From Trichinella spiralis (lineage: Eukaryota > Nematoda > Enoplea > Trichinellida > Trichinellidae), in NCBI GenBank assembly GCA_000181795.3, contig CM012955.1:10563708-10627707 (forward strand): a DNA stretch of 64,000 nt, read 5' to 3'. Under the pieces are notes generated by a model. That model did no database searches, was not told the DNA's origin, and was given only the letters and a program-made list of their open reading frames with translations. Each line of letters starts with the position of its first letter. Position 1 is the first letter of the stretch. Position numbers and translations under genes: made by a program. This document shows positions 1 through 12,400 of the stretch, one piece after another.

Positions 1-1829
1 AACGGGAACCACATTCCATGAAATGTTTGCTTTATAGCAAAGTAAACACTTACAACGCATACGTTTTGATTCACAGCAATAAATAATTATTTAACAGCCA
101 TAATTTGAGAAATTGAATATGAGTGATTGTAAAAAAAACGATAAATTAGTAGAATTGTAAAAAATTCGGAGTCAGAAATGTTTCATATGCAGAAACTGGA
201 AGTCTCTGCTTCCGTTGGAAGAGAATTACAGATTGGCGAATTCCCCACGTAATAAGATAGGCAGTAGACAAATGAATACTTTAATTTGAACTTATACTTA
301 ACTTCATCAAATTAAGAAACAAATTAATAGAAAGCAAACTTTTGAACAAGATCTTTAAAATGCTCAACAGTATACACGCAATAAACCAAGTCAGTTTAAA
401 TTAAAGTAAAGCGAATTTGTTAGATCTGATCAGCAGTTGTATGTATATTATTATACACAAAAATGAAACCACAAGCAAATTTGTTAATAAACTTATAATT
501 TTAAATTGCTAGTCAGCTTTCAAATGTATAATTTAGCTACTGCTAATATACATATAGAAGATAAACAGTAAAGCTTAGAATAAAAAAGTGACCATTAAAA
601 AGAAACCAAAATTTAACAAATAGAATGCATGAAAATGACAACCAGTAAAATTTAGAATGTCAACAGCGAGTAAAATTCATCGCAACAAGAACTAATGAAA
701 TTTAGCCGCAGTGTAGACCAATAAAATTTAAAACTAATCAGAGTTCTACGAAAAACTTTAAAACGAATCAAAGTGTGAAGCGGCATGTCTTTGATGTATA
801 CTCGGGGTCTACCCTATTTATAGCCCATTTATTCAGCAATTATTGTTTAGGTTGGGTTGAAACTCTAGGAAACTCTTTATTTTGCCAATATAAAACTATA
901 GCAATCAAAAAAATTCCAAATTTTGAAAACAAATTTTTCGCCGATTTTCGCAAAAACAACCAAGTCTATATGCCCATGAAATTTTGCAATTTTCGAGAAA
1001 ATTTTTTTTCTCCAAAAATTAAGTCAAGTAATTTATATCGATAGAAACTTTTTTTCTAACTGCGATAAAATTATCTCGACAGCTCCTCATTCCGAAATTG
1101 TTGAGATATGTGAAAAAATTGAAACGAAAATAGAGTTTTAACGATGTCAAAATAAAAAGGAATTAAAGATAAAAGTTAAATCAGTGTGCATAAGAAATAG
1201 TTTCATTAATTTTTGCAATGGTATTAACATTGTTTTCGCCCAAAAAAAGGCACTTATTTTAATTAAAATTATTCCTGATTTTCATTTATAAAACAGTATC
1301 TTTCGAAATTAGTAAACCTATGTTCATTAAATTTTTTATTAATTATAATTTAGAGATAAAAATTCTTAAAAATTATCACATTTTAAAGCTATTTTCGTAC
1401 AATGTGCGAGTCTTTTTATTCTATAAATTTCAAATGCTCAAACCGTTAACTTTATGAAATTTCTCAAAAAATCATGCATTGCGGGATATTAAAGATTTAC
1501 ATACCTATAATTAGCACAAAATTGATTGCAGCTATTATTATAATATTTTACAAAACGGCAGAGTTCTTGACAACCATGTAATAAGTTTAAATGTACCTAC
1601 CACCAGATAACTATGAAGATTCGAATAACTACAATTCATTAGCCCAAATGTGTTCCATGAATTGTGAATTTATTTTATTTCCTTGCATTTGCAATGATGT
1701 TTAACCTTGGGGAGTACATGTTGTACTGATTAAGAAAATCACCATTGCACCGTTATTACTTTGTGAATTTGAATTCAAGTAGCCACACATTTGGTATCAC
1801 TCAGAAATTCAATGCATAAAATAGGTGGT
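1..1829. repeat. Satellite unit 1, interrupted by an insertion
   Basis: The unit begins with AACGGGAACCACATTCCATG and the same head recurs at 1830 and 3115. It is highly similar to unit 2 across its whole length, apart from about 544 extra bases between roughly 272 and 816. It is AT-rich and holds no open frame that keeps its sequence between copies, so the short ORFs in it look like chance. The window opens inside the array, so the array probably continues to the left. Confidence 0.9.
272..816. mobile_element. ~544-bp insertion in satellite unit 1
   Basis: Unit 2 and unit 3 run straight from GTAGACAAAT into TTAGAGCCC, whereas unit 1 carries about 544 bp between the equivalent points (1829 minus the 1285-bp period). 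The insert is AT-rich and non-coding. Its right half holds loosely repeated segments containing AGTAAAATTTA-like words near 640-740. The edges carry GTAGAC on the left and GTCTAC on the right, a six-base inverted match that could be chance. No clear target duplication is seen. It may be a small non-autonomous element or a satellite variant. Confidence 0.5.
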
Positions 1830-3114
1830 AACGGGAACTACATTCCATGAAATGTTTGCTTTATAGCAAAGCAAACACTTACAACGCATACGTTTTCATT
1901 AGCAGCAATTAATAATTATTAAACAGCTATAATTTTAGAGATTCATTTTAATTGATTGTAAAAAAACAATAAATTAGTAGAAGTGTAAAAGACTCGAAGC
2001 CAGAAATGTTTCATAAACAGAAATGGGAAGTCTGTCCTTCCGTTGGAAGAGAATTACAGATTGGCGAATTCCCCATGTAATAAGATAGGCAGTAGACAAA
2101 TTTAGAGCCCATCTATTCAACAGTTATTGTTCAGGTTGGGTTGAAACTCTAGAAAACTCTTTCTTTTATCAACATGAAACTATAACAATGAAAAAAATTC
2201 CAGATTTTGAAAATAAATTTTTAGCCGATTTTCGCTAAAACAACCAGGTGTCTAGCCCATGAAATTTTGCAATTTTCGAGAAAAATATTTTTCTCCAAAA
2301 ATTAATGCAATTGATTTATATCGGTGAAGATTCAATTGCTAACTATTATAAAATTATCCGGCAATCAACTGATTGTGTATTTGTTGAGATATGTTTGAAA
2401 AAATGAAACTGAAATAATATTTTAAGCGAGTCGAAATAAAATAGAATGAAAAATAAAAGTCGAATCAATTTGCATACCAAATGGTTCCACTAATTTTTAC
2501 AACGGAACTAGCAATGTTTTCGACCGAAAAAAGGCACTTATTCCAATAAAATTATTCCTGTTTTTCATTTATACAGCAGTAACTTACAAAATTAAACAAT
2601 CTTTGTTCATTGAATTTTTTGATTGATTATAATTTACAGATAAGAATTTTTCAAAATTATCACATTAGAAAGCTATTTTCGTACAATGTGCGAGTCCTTA
2701 TATTCCATAAATTTCAAATGCTCAAACCGTAAGCTTTATCAAATTTCTCAAAAAATCTTCGATTGCGGGTTATTAAAAATTTACATACCTTTAATTAGCA
2801 CAAAATTCATTGCAGTTATTATTGTAATCTTTTACAATACGGCAGAGTTCTTGACAACCATGTAATAAGTTTAACTGTGCATACTATCGGATAACTATGA
2901 AGATTTGATGAACTACCATGCATTAGCCCAATAGCTTTATATGAATTGTGAATTTGTTTAATTTCCTTGTATTTGAAATTATGTTTAACCTTGGGGGACT
3001 ACATATTGTACTGATTATGCAAATCAAAATTGCATCGCTGTTACTTTGCGAAATTAAATTCAAATAGCCACACATTTGGTATCATTCAGAAATTTAATGC
3101 ATGAAAAAGGTGGT
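1830..3114. repeat. Satellite unit 2, 1285 bp
   Basis: An uninterrupted unit that defines the 1285-bp period: heads at 1830 and 3115. Landmarks shared with its neighbours are CCCATGAAATTTTGCAATTT near 2257, CTTCCGTTGGAAGA near 2037 and TTCTTGACAACCATGTAATA near 2850. It has no coding potential. Confidence 0.92.
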
Positions 3115-4110
3115 AACGGGAACCACATTCCATGAAATGTTTGCTTTATAGCAAAGTAAACACTTACAACGCATAAGTTTTGATTCGCAGCAATTTATAA
3201 TTATTTAACAGCTATAATTTGAGAAATTCAATTTAATTGATCGTAAAAAAACGATAAATTAGTAGAATTGGAAAAGATTCAAAGCCAGAAATGTTTCATA
3301 TACAGAAATTGGAAGTCTGTCCTTCCGTTGGAAGATAATTACTAATGGGCGAATTCCGCATGTATTAAGATAGGTAGTGGACAAATGTAGGGCCAATTTA
3401 TTCCACAATTAGTGTTTAGATTGGGTTGAAACTCTAGAACACACTTTATTTTATCAATATGAAATTATAACAATCAAAAGACGTCCAAATTTTGAAAACA
3501 AATTTTTCGCCGATTTTCGCAAAAACAACGAAGTCTATAGCCCATGAAATTTTGCAATTTTCGAGAAAAATTTTTTTCTAAAAAAGTTAAGTCAAGTAAT
3601 TTACATCGGTGGAGAATTTTTTTCTAACTATGATAAAATTATCTGGACAGCTCCTCATTCAGTATTTGTTGAGATATGTGAAAAAAATTTAAACCAAAAT
3701 AGAATTTTAACGATGTCCAAATAAAAAGGAAGAAAAGATAAACGTTCTATCAGTGTGCATACGGAATGGTTTCATAAATTTTTGCAATGGTTTTATTATT
3801 GTTTTCGACCAAAGAAAGGCACGTATTTTAATAAAATTATTCCTGATTTTCATTTATAAAACAGTAACTTTCGAAATTAATAAACCTATGTTCATTGAAT
3901 TTTTTATTAATTATAATTTAGAGATAGGAATTCTTAAAGATTATCACATTTTAAAGCTATTTTCGTACAATGTCTTATTCTTCTTATTCTATAAATTTCA
4001 AATTCTCAAACCGTTAACTTTATGAAATTTCTGAAAAAATCATCCATTGCGGGTTATTGAAAATTTACATACCTTTAATTAGCACAAAATTGATTGCACT
4101 TATCATTATC
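3115..4110. repeat. Satellite unit 3, truncated at its right end
   Basis: It follows units 1 and 2 closely up to about 4110 (TTAGCACAAAATTGATTGCA), then stops. The last ~290 bp of the unit, including the TTCTTGACAACC block, are missing. This marks the right border of the homogeneous array. Confidence 0.88.
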
Positions 4111-4116
4111 ATATTA

Positions 4117-4215
4117 TAAGGATGATCATGGTGTAGCATACCATGAGACGTTTACTTTTGTACAAAGCAAAGACTTACATTGGATAGCTTTTAATTAGCA
4201 GGTATTAATAAATAT
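4117..4215. repeat. Decayed head of a fourth satellite unit
   Basis: ATCATGGTGTAGCATACCAT and the following ~90 bases line up with the unit head (CCACATTCCATGAAATGTTT...GCAAAGTAAACACTTACA...TTAGCAGCAATTAATAA) but much less well than units 1-3 match one another. It looks like an old boundary unit that has escaped homogenisation. After it the resemblance disappears. Confidence 0.55.
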
Positions 4216-6709
4216 CTGAGAGGAATGAGTTGGTAAATTCAACTGATGGTTTTGAAAAGGTTCATTAGTGCATTTGTGAAATTTTCATTAATATGATACA
4301 TTCGGCGTCAAAACGTTTTTTGTGCGACTCTGATCCAAGGCCTCCATGAATGAATTAATGAAATAAATCTTCAGTATCGTCTGCAGCGGAGAAACAATTG
4401 ATGTACTGTAATCACCGATACGTGGACACAATTAGCACAAATCCTATGCATTCGACCTTTCCATTTATTGCTCATGGCGTCGCTCATTCTTCCTGAGTTT
4501 TAACAGCGTGGAATTTGAAATGCGATCTACAACTTTTATCGCGAAATTTATTCCCTTATAGCCATGTGCTTTGTTGTCCAATATGAAATTGCGAACTATC
4601 CAAAATTATTTTCATTATTTTAGTTAGAATGTGTTGTATATTTGAGGAAGGTTGATTGCGGTGATGAGTTAACGTACAACGGTGTAGCGTTTTCTGTTAT
4701 TTATTGACCAAAACGCAATTGAACACACACGATACGAGTAAGTTAAAAGGACAGGCAACACAACACACTACTGACAGGAATACACACTCGCCTACACACT
4801 CACATTACTCAGTGAGGGTTACCACACAGTAGGAATATAAAGATGGTTAAGTATAATAGTTTTATCTTCTGCCATAATAGAAAATCTTATCAATCAACAA
4901 TGTGTCCCAACAGAAAGAATGAAAGTATTAATCGCACTTGAAAAGGGTATGACAAGCATCACTGAAATTAACCTTCAGCTTTTCATGTTGATGAATTGTC
5001 TTTTTGGAAATCAGCATGCGAATCGTTTTCATTGCTCTGAAAAATGAAATGCAGGGTTTTGGCGAAATCTGCCCTGTTGTTGTGAAATAATGGGCTTCTA
5101 AAGTTGGCAGTTTTCCTATCTCAATTTATGGGCAAGTGACCCACGTTTTTTAGATATCTCAAGAACTGTGCAACTATGAACGGCGCTGATAAGTTTGTTG
5201 TACTTGTCTAATCGTTTCCGATCGATTGATGTCCTTAATGTCCATTTTTAGTTTCCAAAGATTTTCTCGAATATTGCTATTTTCATGGACTATACACTTG
5301 CTGTTTTTTTTTGAAAATCAGCGAAATTTTTTTTTCGAAATTAGCTCTTTTTCTGTTTGTTAGCCCTGCAGTTATGCAACCAGCGCAGTTAGTTTTTCTA
5401 GCTATTATATGTGTATGTATGTATGTATTGAATATGTATATGCATATGTATAATGCATTGAAGGGAATAATTGGAATAAACTTATGAATACTGTCATATT
5501 TGTTGAAAATGCAACACAAAGCTGTTGCACTCAATGCTGGTCGCAATGAATTCAATGAGAAGACTAAATTTTTTTCTGAGTGGATTCCAGAATTCCAAAC
5601 GCCTACACTTCCCGCTAATGACTTTTTTAACAAAAAAACTACATCACTGATAATTGTCAAAAGAATAATATAACAATGTAATAGATGAAATAATTTAACT
5701 GGTAAAACAACAAAATTAACCGCAAGCTACTGTAACTGAAGAATACTGTAGGCAATTGTTTTGTGCAGCTTACTGTCACTTTCTTTGTCGCATTTAGAGA
5801 CAAATAACGCATTTACATCATACAGCATGGCTGCTGCTGATAACAAACTGCTGAAGAACAATTTTCAAACTACAAAATTCAATGTTTACGCTGCTGATTT
5901 ACCCCAAGCCACGCAACATATGCACGACATTGTTACTGGCCCGTAAACGGTCGTGGGGACGAAGAAGCAAAAATAACGAACAATAATTACCAATATTTAA
6001 TTAGCAACTGAACCACGAATAGGAAAGACAATGCTAACAGCCAACTTTCCAAGCGCGGCAAAAGCGCAGACAGCTAGCTAACTAGATGGAAATTACTGAA
6101 CTATCGAAACACATCCCGTTGGAAAAAAACCACACTTCTTATTCATTTACTTTTTTAACAGAAACAGTTGGAACGGAACACAAATGCTTTATGAAAAGCC
6201 TAAAAAAACATAATTCATAATACTTTATCAGTAGTAGTAATAGTAGTAGTAGTAGTAGTAGTATTGTAGTAAATAGCAGCGGCAGCAGCGATAGTATGTA
6301 TATAATAGCATCTGCTGTGTGAAAAAAACGCAAATCGAATGCATAGACTGTTCGATAAACAAATCAGAATTGACAAACGACTTGTCCAGATCTAAGACAA
6401 TGTTCTGCGTACAATAATATAGAAGAACTACCCTAAGATGGTGAAATATTCATTCAGTGGTAGATAGAAGAAAAGAGAAAAAAGTGTTCCGGAAAAAAGT
6501 TATACAATAGTTTAAAAATGAATAATGTGATACGTTATAAATGCGCAATTAATCTGTTGACCAAAAAGAAAAATGCCTTCCTAAGCCGCTGCGTTGTTAG
6601 CATTCGAACCTGCCTTTTCCGATTGCTTCGTTTCTCCATCGCCATTCGGCGTTTCGCACGAAACTACTGTCTGAAAAAAAAGCAGTTGAAAAAAACAACA
6701 ACAACAATT
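4216..6709. other. Intergenic region, 3' flank of the Y-box gene
   Basis: No gene could be supported. The region contains a CA/AC-rich stretch near 4720-4810 (ACACACGATACGAG, then CACACTCGCCTACACACTCA), a TATG-type simple repeat near 5409-5450 and a GTA-triplet run at 6231-6262. The part next to 6709 must include the 3' UTR of the Y-box gene on the minus strand; I could not place a certain AATAAA for it. Confidence 0.6.
6231..6262. repeat. (GTA)n microsatellite
   Basis: An imperfect run of about ten GTA triplets, interrupted by an AAT, in the region downstream of the Y-box gene. On the minus strand it reads as TAC repeats and may lie in that gene's 3' UTR. Confidence 0.85.
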
Positions 6710-9024
6710 TCAAGTAAATTGTATAAATTTGAAAACTGCCTTCGAAGTGTTGTTGGAACTGTCATCCTTTTCTTCTGACTTTTGAAGTGTAGAGTCTTCT
6801 TGAACTGCAACTTCGCCCAAATCGGAATTAACATTATCCAGATGTCGCTCCTGCTCACCTCTCTCTTCGCTAGCATAGCCGTTTCCACGTCCACGACCCC
6901 TGGGTCTGTAAATGATTCGCCCACGTCCACGTCCTCTGTATCCACGTTCATATCCACCTTGATAACGAGAGAATCCTGCACGTACGGAGCCGCCACGACC
7001 CCGGCCACGCGGAACTCTCAACGATGGTACGTTTCGTGGATACTGCTAAAAAAAGAATAGAAAAAAATAATTAAGAATTTCAACACGTAATTAAGCAACG
7101 TGGTGAGAGAATATGCACACAGTAGTGAAAATCAAGATGCACATTTTGCAGCAACACCGCTAAAACTAGGCAAGCATGTGCTAAAAAAAAGAAAGAAAGA
7201 AAGAAAGAAAGAGAAATTCTCATTGATTAGCAACAAGCAACAGAAAGCTGCTCTACTATTACTACTACTACTGCTGCTACACGTTGCAGTTGACCTATTC
7301 AAACAACTGCTGAGATAACAATGTGTTGGGGGCAAATTCACAGAAACTGTCTGTGTAAACAAGTTTTCACTTTTCATTACTCATCGACGTAATTGCCCAA
7401 ATAGAACAGGTTTCCAATGTTTTCTCTTCTTGAATTGTTTTTTTTCTGTTGTTTCCAACACAAGCAATAATATTTGCTCAGCTCTACCAACACACAACGT
7501 GAAAAAGTAACAACATGCAAACTTAACAAAAATAAGAACAAAAGAAAAATACATGTTCAGAGTAGATGCAAATATAAAAAATAATGAATGGTGAAAATAA
7601 ACGACCATGCGTTAGTGGGGGAAATTATATCGTGCGTATTCTTACGGAAATTTCGCCAGCAATAACTACCGTACGTACACCTTCTCGTATTGGAAAACGT
7701 GCGGCTCGACGTCCACCGCGAAACATACGAGCACGTCGACGATGGACCACTTGATCGCCTTCCCCATTGTGCGTGTCTTCTTCCTCTTGGTCGGGAACAC
7801 CGTCGGTTGTAACGTGCGCCGCGCCACGCCCACGGGGTCTTCGAAAGTAAAGCTGACCGTAATCACGTCGACCTCGATAATGCAAAGCGCGGTCGGCGGC
7901 ATACTTACTGCCGACGACCGGCTGACCTTCTGGGCCAGTCACATTAGCCGCTTCTGGACCCTGAATTGAAACAACGGTCGCGTAGAATTCCGCTGTTCAC
8001 CGCGGCAAACAGCGGTCAACGGAAAAACAGAAAAAATCGATCTATTTTCACTCACCTTTGAACCGTCGACCACGTCAAATTCGACCATCTCTTCATCACC
8101 CAAACTGCGCAAAAATTTGTTCGGATTGTTTTTAATAATCGCTGTCTAAATGCAGAAGAAATGAAAATAATTGGCACATGCAATTTCCCAACAAAGAGAG
8201 CAATGGACGGTATTTCCTCCGCCAGTGTTGAACAAGTTCAAGGAAAAGTGGATGCAGCAATTTGAATAATAGAAAAACTCTCCCTCATTGGAAAACAGAA
8301 TTAGCCCACCCCAATTTATTCACCATCCAGACAGCGCTTCCAGTGCAACGCGTTCCTATCTTTCATATTTTCGTGAAAGCAAATTCTCGAACGCAGAAAT
8401 GAATTCAAACAAACGCTGGCAATCCATCTGACCCAACAACGTCCAGATGGATGTTACCATTTTGGCATGCAAATTGAAAAAAGTGGAATTCATACTTTTT
8501 GAATAAGTGGAATTAGAATTAAAATTAGAAACAAAAAAAATGTCTCGAAGAAAATTTCCTCAAACAGACCGTCTCCGGCAGGCAATCCCAGCCTAACAAG
8601 CGCATTTCGTCGACGGCAAACAAACAAACTCTCGCTGGAACAACTCACTTGGTGAACAAAAATGTCTTCCCCTGTGTCCAATCGATTGATGAAACCGTAG
8701 CCATTTTTCACGTTGAACCATTTAACTTTGCCTTTAATACCTTTTCCTGGAAAAAAAGAAAAAAATAAACATACAAAGTCAAATAAACCCCACTGAGACG
8801 CTGGCCATGGAAGAACAGGAAGTTAAGAAATGGAAAGAAAAAATGATAAAATCACCGTGAAAAATAAAAATAAATTTAAAACTTACTAATAAAATAACAA
8901 ATTAAACCAAATGAGCGAAAAATATGGCCCCGCGATCGGTGAAAAACGAAAAAAAATTACCCAAATAAACTTTTTCCTGCGTCTGCTTCGCCGTGGAGTT
9001 CACTTCGTTCTCTTTGCCTTCCAT
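6710..9024 (-). CDS. Y-box cold-shock-domain RNA/DNA-binding protein
   Basis: Y-box proteins bind mRNA (and single-stranded or Y-box DNA) and control translation and mRNA storage. Five minus-strand exons join in frame to 300 aa: 8961-9024, 8649-8746, 8056-8145, 7646-7960 and 6710-7045. Exon 1 starts [14 protein letters not shown]. Exon 2 gives the cold-shock core [18 protein letters not shown] with DIFVHQ, which carries both RNP motifs; W, F and Y contact residues are present. Exon 3 supplies [19 protein letters not shown] and [10 protein letters not shown]. Exon 4 opens [20 protein letters not shown], the family signature after the domain. The tail is rich in arginine and glycine ([22 protein letters not shown]), as in nematode CEY proteins, and ends in an acidic/serine segment. 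All four intron phases agree. The paralogue type cannot be told from sequence alone. Confidence 0.95.
7186..7276. repeat. GAAA and ACT/CTA simple repeats inside a Y-box intron
   Basis: Five or six AAAG units (7186-7213) and a run of CTA/ACT triplets (about 7253-7276) lie in the ~600-bp intron between the last two Y-box exons. Nothing else was recognised in this intron. Confidence 0.75.
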
Positions 9025-9400
9025 TTTCGATTTTCAGAATTTCCAAGCGCGACCTTCTCGCGTTGTTCAACCAAACAGAAACCAAGCCGGTGTCGCTCGT
9101 TTAAGCCAAAAAAGAAAAACAAAACCAATAAGCACGATTTCCAAGCAAAGAAAAAAACCGAATCAGCGCTGAGCGGCGGTTGTGAAAATTCGAACTGCTA
9201 ATTGTCGATGAACCCAAGCCGACCTCGTTGGGATAAAACCGGCCAGTTGGTGACTTCAATCTCCCGGAACTACGGCGCTGGTGGAACGTTGGCTCGCGCT
9301 TGCGATGGTGGATGTAAAATTTAAAAAAAACAACTCGAAACTGCGAAGTGGAACAACCTTCACGTATCGCACTATACCGACTGAATCCAAACAAAAAGCT

Positions 9401-9433
9401 AATTTTATAAATAAGTCATTTGATTCTGATTGG
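9401..9433 (-). promoter_or_regulatory. Candidate Y-box gene promoter: CCAAT box and TATA-like box
   Basis: Read on the minus strand, CCAAT (ATTGG on plus at 9429-9433) is followed about 20 bp downstream by TATTTATAAAATT (9401-9413). This order and spacing fit a core promoter firing towards the Y-box start at 9024, with a 5' leader of about 350 nt. A second CCAAT-type word lies at about 9124 on the plus strand. This is motif evidence only. Confidence 0.4.
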
Positions 9434-12400
9434 CCAGTTGCGAGATGTCGTCACTGGGAAAGGTTAGAGAAAAGCAAGTTCTAGTACTGTAATTTCGACG
9501 ATGCGCACTTTATTGCCAATTGAATTTTAATTTTGGAAAGGTGAAAATTGGAAAATTAATTTCAAAATTTTATTCTATATTTAATTCGCCAAATATTCGA
9601 ATTTTATCTCGATAAAATATTCCAAATTAACTTTCACAATGACAAACAATGAAAAAGAAATATGAAAAACACCAGCAGCGAAATTATGCAAATTTAGAAA
9701 TTAGTTAATTTTATAATAAAGTACCGCATATTTTCCAACGTTATAACAAAAAATATTTATTTGTTGGTGTTTTGTAGTTGTCGGTTAATACCACTCAAGA
9801 ATAAATTTACCGATAAAAGGAGATTTTAATTTATTAATATGTCGATAGTAAATTTTATTTCAAATTTAATTTAACGCTGAAATAATTTATAATTCGTCAT
9901 TACAACTGTGTAAATAAAGTCTTCTTTAACTAACAAGCATTTTTACTACCGAACTAATAATCTATACTAGAGTTCGTTTTACTACTACTGCACATCATTT
10001 GTTTCATGCTTTTTCCGGTATTTCTAGTTTTTGTTGCAGAAAATATACCAATATTAACAATATCGCGTATAACAAGTGATAAATTTGTCAAATAAAGTAT
10101 CAAGTTCAGATTGTACAAAATGCAATCGTGACCCATGATAAAAAAAAAACAAAAGCATAACCATGATTGTCAGTTCGTTTTATTGGTAGAAATTTTAGCA
10201 TTTGGAGTAAAATTCGAAGGGTTTATAATTGAACAAAAACTGTAATTTAACTATATAAAAAATCGTGTCTAGATTGATGGTGGTAGTGTATATGGTAATA
10301 ATCAAAATACATCTGCGAATTCCAAGTTCACTGAGAAAAGGTGAAGCTAAAAAACAAAAGCTCTGTGCCACATTGTCCGTACTCATCGAGAACAAATGTC
10401 CTGCTGCTTGCGAATGACCTTATTGCACAATTAGCTTATTGAAAGAAAGGCCAGGACATGATGAAATAATATTAAGCATTATATGGTCGTCTGATTACTG
10501 ACCGGCTTATACAGACTGACCTTAGATAAGTTCATATTGTGTTAGCAATAGTGATTTGTAATGTAGCCTGGGGTAATGAACGCGTAGTGCGGCGCTATGT
10601 AATGAAGAAAAAATCAAGCAATGCTGAAGCATCAACTGTAAGCTTGAAAACTCTTTTCATGAAACTGACCTACAAGATTGTTAATGGAATAATCATTTGG
10701 TTCAATTGAACTATGATAACTAAAAGTTTGCCAATTTAAATAATTTTTTTTTCTTTTATTCTAAATCACTTTAAAGTAATCATTTCATAATGAACGCTTT
10801 GCACTTTTCAATTGGACATTTATTTCACCACATAGTAGGTAGTATTTTGGCGTGCGCATTTCAACGCGCAGCGTAAGGCAGTGGAATCGGACCGCCTTTA
10901 GAAGCTTACTCAGCATGTGCAATGCTAGCGCAGTCAGTAGCAAAGCAAAGCGTGCAGTTTGAAGAATTTCCAATAAAGGATAGGGCTGTGCATTTGCTTA
11001 ATGCTCATCAATAAGGAATACAAATCGGTGACTGAATTTGCACGCATTTTAATCTCGGTAGTTTTTCAAAACTTTATTCTAATAATAACAAATTCAGTTG
11101 CACAGTATATAACAAATGAAAAGCAAGTACAATGTTAGACGTATTTTACCGTTACATGTAATCAAAGATGTAATCATTAATAATTTATTTTTAACAAACA
11201 TATTTTACAAATACATAACTGTAACATGTATTTGTCTGCATTAAATAAGCTTTTGAATAGTCAGTTGCACGTTGTCATCAAAGATGTAAATCTGAAGTTT
11301 TCAGTAGGCGAATTAGTGTTTTCTCAGTAGACTAATTTGTCAAGCGCAGATGCGTTTTGCAGCTGAGCATATACGTTTGTCTGGAGAAATTCTGGTTGAA
11401 ATTGAATATTCCAAAATTAGCACTCGCTTGTATGTTTGCTTAATTTGAAGTAACAGAACGAAAACACTAGAGTCGACTAAAAAATAAGCAGATGCAGAGT
11501 AAAAATTTTCACAGTCTCTTCAATCATATATACAATTTTACCAAGTGACTAGCTAGTACCAAAATACTGTGAGTCGTGCCGTGCATACGCATAAACATCA
11601 TCCAAAAATTGCAAAATTTTCAGCGTAACGATTGTTAAATAATAATGTATGTATGCAATTCTCTCAGGCGTCGGTGCTAAAAGCACTCACTGCACGAACA
11701 ATTTGCACACACAACACACGTGTATAATTTCTATTTTGTCTGGTTCCAACTAAGAAGAATGCAAGTTGTGTTTGCATCTGAACAAATTATACTACACGTT
11801 TTAAATATGCTTGAAAACGTTTATTTGACAAGCAGAACTTGTGAACATCGCGTCACACAGAAAAACAGCTTCAGCTACTTGAAAATGCATAAATGCTGAT
11901 ATAAAGTTTTTCGTGTTTTGACAGCTTTCGTGAGTTGGAAAAAAAATTGCACTTCGCCAATGCCTTCTCATTTTGTTCACGGTTGTTTCTAATAATTTTA
12001 TTATTCATCGTTGAAAATTAATTTTTCACGCAAAGTTCTTTTCTTTTCAGAATGCACAGCCGTCGTAATTGGAGAATATGAGCACAACAGTTTGCAAATG
12101 TCAATCATACGAATAACAAATGCTGAAACATCTGCTTCTGCCCGCAAATTGCAATGATAAATTAATTGCCTATGGGCTCAGGCTAAATGAACTTATTATA
12201 CAGAGCAGTTGGTTAAAATAGAACTCATAACGTTTCTGCAATCAGTCCACTTCTGTTTGTTTTAAAACATTTTTACATATCGACGTCATAATCTAATACA
12301 ATATTATAATAACAGCAGTAATTGTTATTATTTACGTTGTGGATTTTAGGCAACGTTTGAAAATGCTAGTAATCGCGTGAAAATAAAATTTTTGATAAGA

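Noticed and set aside
775-1044. 89-codon frame in satellite unit 1 and a similar one at 3753-4025
   Set aside because: The frames fall in different parts of the unit and are not kept open in the other copies, so they are not a repeat-encoded protein.
4690-4830. CA-rich segment that recalls the terminal repeat of an LTR element
   Set aside because: No second copy, no primer-binding site and no coding remnant nearby; likely only low-complexity sequence.
5827-5946. Short plus-strand frame MAAADNKLLKNNF... with acceptor before and GTAAAC after
   Set aside because: Only 39 codons, no second exon found downstream and no family match; kept out for lack of support.
10785-10973. 62-codon minus-strand frame with a leucine-rich start
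   Set aside because: No family match, no supporting splice or promoter context; typical length for chance frames here.
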